Source: Phytophthora colocasiae (lineage: Eukaryota; Oomycota; Peronosporomycetes; Peronosporales; Peronosporaceae). Taken from it: DNA of 64,000 nucleotides. The DNA is taken from NCBI GenBank assembly GCA_018806915.1, contig JAGKQI010000075.1:186001-250000 (forward strand), written 5' to 3'. Under the pieces are notes generated by a model. That model was not told where the DNA came from. It was given only the letters and a program-made list of their open reading frames with translations, and did no database searches. The translations under genes were made by a program, and so were the position numbers. Shown in pieces: positions 46,356 through 55,849 of this stretch (the first letter of the stretch is position 1; every line of letters starts with the position of its first letter).

Positions 46356-47352
46356 ATGGCACGTCCCAAACAGAAACCTGACCATCCACGGCGCCCTGAT
46401 CAAGTCGAGGTTGTTGGGTTTTGCTTTTGTTACTCGCATAATATGCTATTATCTAATAATTTTTTGCTAGTTACAACTACCAACGGTGACAGTAGCTTCG
46501 GATGGCAAGAGCATATACAGAAAAGCAGGCATTACAATGGAATATGTACGTATATAAACATCGCTTATTCAAACTATAACTTACAATACGTTGGTTAGGC
46601 ACTCGAGTATTTCTCCTGTAACATGGATTTAGAGTTTGAAAATCTGTGTCCACTCTATTATCCACTGGACCCTGAGGTGCATGACACCATACTACTGCTG
46701 TATTCAAATGTGTATTTATTCTTTGTGTGTCCACCAGGAATTCGAGAGTAGTTTTCAGTCATCAAGCGAAATCGATGACTTTGTAGCAGCATTACCGGTG
46801 AAGGAGATCTACGCGCTGTATATCTCACATCAGCTCGGGAAGAGTGGTCGTGAATATACAATGATGATGAGGTGGCTGCACATTTGTTTGGACATTTCAG
46901 GGGTACGATTTTTTGAAGTGTAGATTTTCTCCTGGACTCTGACAATGTCTACATATTATTTGTAGATCCGTGATGAACACCTCCAAAAACGACGCCTCTT
47001 TCTGAATGCATTTCTGGAACACAAACGTGAATTACTGGATCAGCACGTTGAAGAGCACGTGGCGATGAAAGCTAACAAGACCATCGATGCTGAAGAGTTA
47101 TATGATCACGCCTATGAAGGTTTCTTGGAGGAGAAAAACTACAATATGGTGATCTACCTTAGCATGGCTATGAAGGTTATGCAGTACGTCATCATCTCCG
47201 TGCAAGACATGTACATGGAGTGCCTGTGCAAGACGTGCGGCCACCACAAGAACCAGTCTGTAGCACTTCCTCCCAAACAATTTCACAGACGTGTACCAGA
47301 CGTCTCATGTGTTGCTGACAACGAGCTTTACAACCAGCCACACGTGAAATAG
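46356..47352 (+). CDS. Unknown protein, five exons, all phase-0 introns
   Basis: Reconstructed exons are 46356-46409, 46471-46545, 46599-46676, 46738-46902 and 46966-47352. The introns are 53-63 nt, GT-AG, and all phase 0. ATG at 46356 (MARPKQKPDHPRRPDQVE). Product 252 aa. It contains acidic and helical parts (FVAALPVKEIYALYISHQLG, RRLFLNAFLEHKRELLDQH) and a C-terminal CLCKTCGHHKNQS motif that may bind zinc. No family recognised. A PHD-like fragment with a homopolymer frameshift follows at 47432-47956 and could be further exons of the same gene if exon 5 is cut earlier (for example at a GT at 47292). The setting between MULE and repeat DNA makes a transposon origin possible. Confidence 0.5.
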
Positions 47353-47431
47353 TGTTCGGTTCAAGGTCACGTTCTCGACAGGGCAATACATTTTACTTTG
47401 TTGTATACATGCCATTCCACCCCCGTATTAG

Positions 47432-47956
47432 GTTATTGCACCACTGAGTTCTTAGCATTTATGCGTGAATGTGGAGATGAAGACGGTGATGAAGAGGAGG
47501 ACCCAGAAGAAGTGAATCGTTCACAATTGAAGCTTCTGGATGGAAAAAAAATTTACGAATTTGAGCGACTCAGAAAATAGTGAAGCTGAATCCCCCCTTC
47601 CGACACCCCGCGGAATTCCGCTGCAGAGTCGTCCTGCCACTGGAAAAAATGCAGCAGTGGGTGCATCTATTGCTACTGCCCCTGTGAGCGTGTCTGGAAC
47701 TCGAACGGGGTACGTTCCAACGCTCGATAGTGGACAGAAACGGATGCAGGAGAAGGGATCGCCTAACAGACTGATACACTGTCCAACGTGCACTAAGTAT
47801 TATCACAAGAAGTGCGCGAAGGAGAATGGGGACGAGGATATCTGCTGGAACTGTGAGTTTGGAACGATGATCGGCGACAGTGAACTCGATGAGGAGCATG
47901 CGAGACACAATAGTGAGTATTTGGCGTATTCCGACGGTCGTCTTCTAAGAGTGTGA
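47432..47956 (+). pseudogene. PHD-like zinc finger remnant
   Basis: An acceptor-like TTAG at 47428-47431 is followed by an open frame YCTTEFLAFMREC then a Glu/Asp-rich stretch. The frame shifts at an A8 run (about 47544-47551) into a Ser/Pro-rich segment ending with IHCPTCTKYYHKKCAKEN and CWNCE, the second half of a PHD-type finger, then stops at 47956. It may be the 3' part of the preceding gene. The A8 run suggests a simple indel. Confidence 0.5.
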
Positions 47957-48363
47957 GCGAGAGGTAGGTGATGTGAATGAAGAACAAGTAGATGAAGGGG
48001 TTGAAGATGGAGATGTTGAGATGCCGAATGCCGATGCAGCTGAAAACGACAACAGCCAGACCGGCAGGAGTCGGATGGAGTTCGTTGGAGATGTAACAGG
48101 TGACGTTGATGCTGGTTTCCAAGAAGTTACAAATCGTATTACAGAGGAACTTCGCGATGAAGAGAAGAGGGACTTGGACACTGTATCTTAGGAGGAGTTC
48201 GCTGTCTGGAGGTGCAACAAAGAATATCCCGCCGATTTTCTTCATTAACAACTGCAATCTGACTGCACCGTTAATGACAATCGTCAGTAGTAAGGCTCAG
48301 ACTCCACGTGAATCGACTTCGGTTGTAAACAATATCCAGTTGCAGTTCCAAGAAACTCCTACA
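47957..48363. other. Acidic open frame and non-coding DNA
   Basis: 47973-48191 (+) encodes an acidic 72-residue frame from GTG/ATG (MNEEQVDEGVEDGDVEM) that could be a tail of the PHD-like gene. Nothing else supported. Confidence 0.35.
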
Positions 48364-48511
48364 CGAGTCGTATTTTTTTTTGATATACTCAAACCGTCCT
48401 TTGTTTAGGTTACCACTGGACCTAATATCTTGAGTTAAGTATACTCTAAAACGATAGAGATTAGGAACTTCTTCGATCCTACCAACATCGCCTGCATCCT
48501 CGATCGATCCA
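48364..48511 (+). repeat. Repeat A, copy 1 (about 148 bp)
   Basis: Contains ccactggacctaatatcttg and agtatactctaaaacgatag, ending at cgatcgatcca. Copy 2 is inverted at 60049-60187, and a partial copy 3 lies at 60381-60460. Here it abuts the outer end of the left arm of the big inverted duplication. Confidence 0.75.
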
Positions 48512-48718
48512 CATTGTCTACTATTTAGTACGTCAGAGCTCGACAGGTCCCCATACTCGTGCAACTTCTTCATCTAAAGAAACAATTATTTGATAACTTG
48601 TTCACACATACTCATGCCAAGCGAGTTGTTATCGTCTTACTACGTAAGATGACGATTCCAGAACAGTATACTAAGACGAGTAAATTGATGTATTTTATGT
48701 TGTGCGGGGCTGTGGACT

Positions 48719-49262
48719 GGTGCCATCTTCCTGCTCTTCTACTACGTGTTGCTACTGGACGCCAGGGCTTACCTCCTTTAATACCGATGATGTTTGTCAC
48801 CAACGAACATGCAGTTGATGCCGAAAGAGATTGAGGACGAGGCGAACGAAGACTACGCGCTGGCCATGATGTCCAAGTCGAAGAACAAAGACGACTCAAA
48901 CAACTCGGACACGTCGAACGACGATATTATGGTGGCCGTTCCGCGCTGCGAGAAGAACTTCACTCCTGTGTCCATCGCTTTCACGGATCGGTGGTACTTG
49001 GTGCCGAACCCAACCAACACGAAGGAGACTTTTGACTTGCTGAAGGGCATCAGCGGCTAAGCGACGCCGGATCCACTGGTGCTGGCAAGACGACGTTGAT
49101 CGATGTGATCGCCGGGCGTAAGACGGAGGGCACGATCCAGGGCAAGATCTACCTGAACGGCTGTGAGGCGAACGACCTGGCCATTCGTCGTGCGACGGGC
49201 TACTGCGAGCAGATGGATGATCATTTGGAGGCATCGACGATGCGTGAGGCGCTGACGTTCAG
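48719..49262 (+). pseudogene. PDR-type ABCG transporter fragment (end of TMD1 to NBD2 Walker A)
   Basis: Reads a membrane-segment remnant, then a linker (FTPVSIAFTDRWYLVPNPTN), then LLKGISG followed by a stop and frame change, then GSTGAGKTTLIDVIAGRKTE (Walker A of the second ATP-binding domain) to MREALTFSAFL. A deletion at about 49058-49066 removed the loop normally found before Walker A. Homology ends at about 49262. PDR transporters export drugs and lipids at the plasma membrane; this piece cannot. Confidence 0.82.
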
Positions 49263-49833
49263 CGCGTTCCTGCCACCGACTTGGTGGACGTTTGTTCTGC
49301 AAAAGCCGAGTACAGTCGCGCTAGACGTTCTGCTCCATGGCCAGCACCGTCTTGTCAACGGAGGCCTGCTTGGGAACGATAATCCGTATGTGCTGACACT
49401 TCTCTGTAGCTGTGATGAGGTAGGTGGTGGTACAGGTCCCACAAAATAGCTCCTTGACTGCGACGACTAAACGTGAATGCTTGGCGAGGTGAGTCACGCG
49501 GACGATAAATGCAGCGTTCGGACAAAAGATGGCGGCTACCCACCAACAATATGCTTGCTATAACGCCATGACGACAGCAACGGCGGTGGCAGGTGCGACT
49601 ACAAATAGCGCAGTAAGCACGCGGATGAGACCACTGGCATGGTTTTTACGACGCCAGTATCCATCGGTTCACGACAGCCCCGTCGTCGGTGGTAGTAATC
49701 CATGGGACAACGAATGAAGTTGGTCGACGAGCGCAATGACGAAAGCCCCTGCAGCCGAATCAATTGAGAATGACGAGTCCGGGGGTAATGAAGATAGCCT
49801 CCGGCAAGACAATGCTAAGCACCCGTCGATGTT

Positions 49834-50244
49834 GAAGTAGTTCAAATAGAGACACGGTTAGGCCGATCCTTTGCAGACGACCGCATTTCTGGACCACGGA
49901 AGCCTCCGGCAGATAGCAGCACGGGTGTAGCGGATGAAGTTATGGTGGACGCCTTCAGGGTGACTTGGTGCGAGCTCAGCAAATTGGAAAGTGAGCTCTC
50001 AGTTCTGCCGCGCACACACGATACGCTGCTACTTGATGAACGTCGAAAAACTAACAATCACACCAATCAGAGGGTGTCATCGCACCGTATGCAAAGCCTA
50101 TTGGCGGAATTTTACAGCGAGTCAATTTTATTGGCGGAGCCACCAAAGCGAACCCACAGGATAATTAGGTGGGCGATCTTACCGATTCGCGCGCTGAGAA
50201 ATGATTGGACACTTTACTTCAACGTCGATTTAGATGTACCCTGA
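49834..50244 (+). pseudogene. Unidentified open frame at the inner end of the left arm
   Basis: An open frame without a start codon (preceded by TAA) encodes about 136 residues, including FRVTWCELSKLESELSVLP and RALRNDWTLYFNVDLDVP, and ends at TGA 50244. The right arm has the same region with small changes. I recognise no family. It may be the last exon of a lost gene or transposon. Confidence 0.35.
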
Positions 50245-50321
50245 TTTAGCTATCAATTTATATTAAGGACCGTTTGTCTGTAATTGATTATGGAACTTAC
50301 GTCAATCGTGATTTATCCCAG

Positions 50322-51221
50322 ATGGCTGATTTTTCAGATGCAGAAGATCGTCTGTTGTTTCGTCTGGCAAAACAACAGCTTGACCAAGGGCACAGCATCG
50401 ATTGGAAGCGACTTTGGCATGACACACCTTACAATAAAACGCAGAAGCAACTACAAATACGCCTGAAAACGTTGAAGAAAACGTACGGTACTCACTTGGA
50501 CAAATTTCCACGACGATTTTTTACCAGTAAAAAGAATGACCGGATGTGTGTATCGGGACCGGCCAGGCTTCCAGCCGAACAAAGATCTGAACATGTACAT
50601 CGTGTCGTAGCCAGTATTTTCCATTCGGTTTCGCGACGACAACTGCAGTCAAGAAAAACACTGCCAGATCGACACGCCGGTGAGATTTCGAAGCATGGCG
50701 TCAGTACATTGTTATCGTTGCTGTCTCCAGTAAAAGCAACGGACGTATTTCTAGACGTTGGTTCTGGTGTTGGCAATGTTGTTGCTCAGGTGGCAATTGA
50801 GACACCTATCGGCTTGTGTATTGGTGTTGAGATCCAGCATGAATTATCACTGCTGTCAAAAGCAGTGATTGAGTCAGCTAATGCAACACAACCGAGGCTG
50901 ACCAAGGTTCACATCTACACTTGTGATATACGACAGCCCTGCAGTGCTTCGAGGTCCGCTATGCAGTCGGCAACGATTGTCTTTTCCAATAACTTGGTTT
51001 TTGAGCCATCGAGTGCGATTGCGTTGGAACAATTCGTCATGAAAGCTCCAAGACTGGTTCATGTCATCACGACGAGCATGATGTGCGGGCGACATCGTGC
51101 CGACTGCAAGCAACCGTTCTGTTCAATTTGGCGTCTACATCAAACCATACCAATTGCTGTGTCGTGGTCTGCAAAGCTCCATTGCGCTTACTGGTACACA
51201 AAGACCACGCCACCCCGTTAG
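50322..51221 (+). CDS. DOT1-like histone methyltransferase with Myb/SANT-like N-terminus
   Basis: 299-aa frame from ATG 50322, 71 bp inside the spacer of the inverted duplication. Residues 1-65 (DAEDRLLFRLAKQQLDQG, IDWKRLWHDTPYNKTQKQLQ) look like a Myb/SANT helix bundle. From about residue 125 a DOT1-type methyltransferase fold follows: motif I FLDVGSGVGNVVAQVA, motif II IGVEIQHELS, and FSNNLVFEPS, which corresponds to the NN motif of DOT1. The family methylates histone H3 Lys79 using S-adenosylmethionine. No introns are needed. DOT1-like genes are multiplied in oomycetes. Whether this copy is active is unknown. Confidence 0.78.
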   Translation: MADFSDAEDRLLFRLAKQQLDQGHSIDWKRLWHDTPYNKTQKQLQIRLKTLKKTYGTHLDKFPRRFFTSKKNDRMCVSGPARLPAEQRSEHVHRVVASIFHSVSRRQLQSRKTLPDRHAGEISKHGVSTLLSLLSPVKATDVFLDVGSGVGNVVAQVAIETPIGLCIGVEIQHELSLLSKAVIESANATQPRLTKVHIYTCDIRQPCSASRSAMQSATIVFSNNLVFEPSSAIALEQFVMKAPRLVHVITTSMMCGRHRADCKQPFCSIWRLHQTIPIAVSWSAKLHCAYWYTKTTPPR

Positions 51222-51714
51222 ACAATGTATACACAGCAGCTACTCACTAATACATATACTATTGAGTTTTGCGGGATCAGATAGAGCTAGCATCATCTAA
51301 ACAAACTTGCCTGCACTTAGAATTTATCGAGTGTAAGCAATGCATGAAATCTTGTCTAGGTACAGAGCTGCCGATGTGTATTAGATCTTGTTTGGTTGAA
51401 TGAATAAGCAAATTCTTCTTCGAAGGAATACTGATTGCCGTAAACTACCTTCAATCTATGATCGTGGAGCATTTCGACTCATAACACCCCAAGGATATCA
51501 GCTAAGCAGCAATGTCCGTCTTATTGACAATCGGCCGATTGGGGAATATCTCCCCACAGCTTTCTTTCTCTGTTCTGGATCCACGTTACCACCTTGTTGT
51601 ACCGTGAATGTTGGATCAGCACCAAATCTTGAGTCTGTCCGGCACAGAATTGTACGTGGTTTTTGTGTGAATAACCACAGCTTTGCAGTCCGCCTGGTAT
51701 CAAGTGACCGATAG
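51222..51714. other. Spacer DNA between the DOT1-like gene and the membrane-protein remnant
   Basis: An open frame at 51400-51714 is in phase with the following remnant but ends in TAG and has no recognisable domain. The overlapping minus-strand frame is its shadow. No supported gene. Confidence 0.35.
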
Positions 51715-53205
51715 TTGGCACAATACAGTGTCGTTGATAATCCACTGCTATTCAGACACTTAAACGATGCACAACCACGCCAGTGTGTTATGGGAAACCA
51801 CATCGGAGGTTCCTTTAGCGTCACAGTGAATCGAGTAGGTGGTGTCGTGGCTGGAAGTGTCGTTCCATCCGTCTTCCAATTCTTCATTTCCCAGATTTGC
51901 AACTCCCGGTTCATGGCCGTTTTCCTGTCAGATCTACTGCTATTCATCTGGGTCACAGTTTTCATGTACGTCAAGTTCGTCGAGGGTTACAGTTCATACG
52001 CTGGTGTGGTGTCCGCTTTCATTGCCGCTGGAGTTCTACTTCGTCAGTCCGACGTCTGTTTTGCCAGTGGATCTGACAGCTCTTCAACGATCGCTATCCG
52101 TTCGTACTCGAGTCTGGCTAAGATTTCATTTGGTCTGGTGCTTTTCATTGTTCTCGAAATGGCAATGTGTCCTGAAAGTACCACCAGTTTGCTGCGTAAG
52201 AACATCCAGCAGACGCTAAAACTCCAGCAAAAAGCCTTCGGGATTCTATTCGGCCACCACCTTCAAGTTCCGGTCAGATAAGCGATGAGACTGTGGAAGA
52301 GGTTCGAGACATCCTACAAGTGCAGATCCCAGCGGCAACAAGCGCTTCTAAAGGAGGCGCAAGCAGAGCCGCAGATGTGGCGTCCGGCCCTCTTTTCCAA
52401 ACCGAAGTACGATGCCGTGTTCGAAAGCACCACTCGCCTACTGAACAACAACAACCTACTGTTCAAGCTTGTGCGCTGGTACAATTACCGTGTGAAGCAG
52501 AACTTGGCTCAAACCAACTCGGTGGATATTCAAGACATGGGAACTGAGAGCGCTCGCGTGTTTGACACCAACGGTGCTCAGACGACTCATACTAAATGGC
52601 AGGAAGCGAGCAACCAGTTCTTGTCAGCTGTGGATGATACGTTCTACACGTTGCAGATGTTGTTCGGTGAGTCTTTCCTGTACTCGGATCCGGACCAAAC
52701 GGCTATCTTCATGCAGATGAAGAAGGCATTCCGAGTGGCCGATAAAGACTGTAGTGGGGAGATCGATGCTGACGAAGTGGCTGTTATGCTTGAGACCATT
52801 TTCGCTCAGTCTGGAGCAGTGAAAGAGGAGGAAATCATGAAGTACGTCGCTGATTTCATGGATATTGCGGACAAGGACTGCAGTGGTAAAGTGTCGTTTG
52901 AAGAATTCATAGCTGCGCTTGAAGACGGCTTAAAACTGGAAGTGTATCACCGCCGGAAGCCCAAGGCAACCGCGTTGAAACAGACTCTGTCGAGTATAAA
53001 CGAAAGCAGTCAAGTGACGTCTCGTGTATCACGCGGGAGCTATAGTATAACGTGTTCAAACGGCACAGAAATGACCAAGATTACTGGCAGTATGTTTGAG
53101 TCCAACACTCCGAAGAAGGAGGGAGGACGCATTTTGAGTGCAGTGTCTTCAGCTCAGAACACCCCCAAAAGGAGGTGTGAAAATATCTTCTACACTGGCG
53201 CGTAG
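51715..53205 (+). pseudogene. Membrane protein with C-terminal EF-hands (FUSC/aromatic-exporter-like), 5'-truncated
   Basis: Recognisable from about 51790 (MGNHIGGSFSVTVNRVGG). Several hydrophobic segments follow (FLSDLLLFIWVTVFMYVKF, AKISFGLVLFIVLEMAM), in the style of FUSC/ArAE-family exporters. An in-frame TAA at 52279-52281 interrupts the reading just before a cytoplasmic helical domain (MRLWKRFETSYK). Two EF-hand loops, DKDCSGEIDADE and DKDCSGKVSFEE, lie in the second part (about residues 155-220 of that part), so calcium control is likely in the parent gene. The N-terminal half is missing and the upstream sequence is unrelated. A readthrough or intron explanation of the stop is less likely. 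Confidence 0.6.
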
Positions 53206-54140
53206 ACTAGGTGTACTCCCTTCCGAATTGCCCCCCAAGGACTGCGTAACCAATGTAGCAGACTCGTCGTCACCAGTGCTTCGGTCGGAAGCCTTAGACG
53301 ACGACGTACTGCGAAGAGATTCAATGGATCGATCGCTCCAAACTGCAACCACTAGGACACATTCTGGTGTGAAACGTTGGCCATGTCATGCCGAACGAGT
53401 TCGTCAATCAACTGTTTTACTTGAACGACTTCATTCGATCTTCGGAGCGCTGCTTCAGCTTGGGATTGCTCGGTGTGGCGATCAGAAATCCTTGGCACTT
53501 CAGATACTTCTGATTTCCAAGAGATACCCACCCGTCTGGAAGGATTCCGAAAACTCACCACCACGTCCAGATGGCGAAGACACGCCACCGCCGGCGTCAT
53601 TGCATTATCATCACTCTCGAAAAAGAGCACATCTCCGCCATGCAAGTACGCCAAACTCGAGCATCAGATTAATGTCATGTTGTAGAGTTGACCCCAATTG
53701 TTCGTAGACTGTGACCTTGCGATTTTCTGTCTGATTTCCAAACTGCCACCAGCCCCGTGAGCAACACGACCCACAGACATCATGACGAGACAACCGAATG
53801 AGCGGATAACCTTTTCCGTTTTATCTTCCTGTCGTAGTAAAGTTACCCGTTCCGCTGCTCTGCTGGATTCGGAGCCTTTCAAAGGACAGTTAATCACCAT
53901 AGTATTTCGTTGACCATCTAAGCATAATAGTGTTGAAATTGTCCGATCTCGGTCAATATTATGAGTGTTTGTTTTTGCTTATTAAGTTTAGCAAAAATCA
54001 TGAATAGAAAACTCAATACATTTGGTCCACACAGCAAAATGTCAACGTGTGTATTTTTTCTGACTCAGATGCACAATATTTACTAATCGAGAGGATCACA
54101 GTTACATTTACTTGGGGCGCCCATAATCCAATGTTGAACT
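53206..54140. other. Spacer DNA with weak minus-strand coding signal
   Basis: Minus-strand frames at 53352-53654 and 53664-53900 have moderate coding character (AALRRSNEVVQVKQLIDELV, EDKTEKVIRSFGCLVMM), but no reliable start, splice plan or family. 53930-54140 is AT-rich and empty. Confidence 0.35.
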
Positions 54141-54941
54141 GCTAAATCAGGGTACATCTAAATCGACGTTGAAGTAAAGTGTCCAATCATTTCTCAGCGC
54201 GCGAATCGGTAAGATCGCCCACCTAATTCTCCTGTGGGTTCGCTTTGGTGGCTCCGCCAATAAAATTGACTCGCTGTAAAATTCCGCAAATAGGCTTTGC
54301 ATACGGTGCGATCACACCCTCTGATTGGTGTGATTGTTAGTTTTTCGACGTTCATCAAGTAGCAGCGTATCGTGTGTGCGCGGCAGAACTGAGAGCTCAC
54401 TTTCCAATTTGCTGAGCTCGCACCAAGTCACCCTGAAGGCGTCCACCATAACTTCATCCGCTACACCCGTGCTGCTATCTGCCGGAGGCTTCCGTGGTCC
54501 AGAAATGCGGTCGTCTGCAAAGGATCGGCCTAACCGTGTCTCTATTTGAACTACTTCAACATCGACGGGTGCTTAGCATTGTCTTGCCGGAGGCTATCTT
54601 CATTACCCCCGGACTCGTCATTCTCAATTGATTCGGCTGCAGGGGCTTTCGTCATTGCGCTCGTCGACCAACTTCATTCGTTGTCCCATGGATTACTACC
54701 ACCGACGACGGGGCTGTCGTGAACCGATGGATACTGGCGTCGTAAAAACCATGCCAGTGGTCTCATCCGCGTGCTTACTGCGCTATTTGTAGTCGCACCT
54801 GCCACCGCCGTTGCTGTCGTCATGGCGTTATAGCAAGCATATTGTTGGTGGGTAGCCGCCATCTTTTGTCCGAACGCTGCATTTATCGTCCGCGTGACTC
54901 ACCTCGCCAAGCATTCACGTTTAGTCGTCGCAGTCAAGGAG

Positions 54942-55480
54942 CTATTTTGTGGGACCTGTACCACCACCTACCTCATCACAGCTACAGAGAAGTGTCAGCA
55001 CATACGGATTATCGTTCCCAAGCAGGCCTCCGTTGACAAGACGGTGCTGGCCATGGAGCAGAACGTCTAGCGCGACTGTACTCGGCTTTTGCAGAACAAA
55101 CGTCCACCAAGTCGGTGGCAGGAACGCGCTGAACGTCAGCGCCTCACGCATCGTCGATGCCTCCAAATGATCATCCATCTGCTCGCAGTAGCCCGTCGCA
55201 CGACGAATGGCCAGGTCGTTCGCCTCACAGCCGTTCAGGTAGATCTTGCCCTGGATCGTGCCCTCCGTCTTACGCCCGGCGATCACATCGATCAACGTCG
55301 TCTTGCCAGCACCAGTGGATCCGGCGTCGCTTAGCCGCTGATGCCCTTCAGCAAGTCAAAAGTCTCCTTCGTGTTGGTTGGGTTCGGCACCAAGTACCAC
55401 CGATCCGTGAAAGCGAAGGACACAGGAGTGAAGTTCTTCTCGCAGCGCGGAACGGCCACCATAATATCGTCGTTCGACGT
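54942..55480 (-). pseudogene. PDR-type ABCG transporter fragment, right-arm copy
   Basis: Mirror of the fragment at 48911-49449: Walker A GSTGAGKTTLIDVIAGRKTE, then LNGCEANDLAIRRATGYCEQ to MREALTFSAFL. Its linker part is cut off by the LTR element and continues at 57494-57690. Non-functional. Confidence 0.8.
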
Positions 55481-55670
55481 TGGTGAAAGGGGTGAAGCTG
55501 GAGTAGTTGAGGGGAAAGAAGAAGAAGAAGTTATGTTTTAGAGTTTAAACGTCAACGCAGTGGTGTGGGAATGACTGCTAAGAACTACCCTACTCTCTAC
55601 TATTGTTATAGTGAGATCCACTATTATCTTGATAGAGAGGTTTTACTATGAAATGATTGCAACTTTATCA
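55481..55670 (-). repeat. 3' LTR of the non-autonomous element
   Basis: 190 bp; compared with the other LTR it has an extra 10-bp stretch (ccactattat). Confidence 0.88.
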
Positions 55671-55679
55671 GCCTCCCTG
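55671..55679 (-). promoter_or_regulatory. Polypurine tract of the non-autonomous element
   Basis: CAGGGAGGC on the minus strand, identical to the Copia PPT at 34636-34644. Confidence 0.6.
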
Positions 55680-55849
55680 CATCATTACATAGATGATCGA
55701 CCTACGCAATTATTTAATTTGGTAGGTACTTGCGAACATAAGTAGTGCCCCCTCAGTCACACATTGCTCCACGTGGAAGCCAGCGTCCTGCAGCCATAGC
55801 TTGGCGCTGCCCTTGTTGTAGCGAAGTGAGGCTGGCGCTTGGCAAGCCA

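Larger units (their letters stand above)
48512..50250 (+). repeat. Left arm of a 1.74-kb inverted duplication
   Basis: Reverse complement of 54141-55480 plus 57494-57887. The inner 1340 bp have equal length in both arms and differ by only a few bases. The right arm has in addition a 2-kb LTR-element insertion and a 4-bp deletion near its outer end. The arms carry an ABCG transporter fragment and an unidentified open frame. Identical apparent frames on opposite strands in the two arms are this one duplication. Confidence 0.92.

Noticed and set aside
49057..50057. Several small frames duplicated exactly on the opposite strand at 54.3-55.4 kb
   Set aside because: They are shadows of the inverted duplication and have no independent coding support.
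51498..51974. 158-residue minus-strand frame
   Set aside because: It overlaps the recognisable exporter-like sequence on the plus strand and has no family features.
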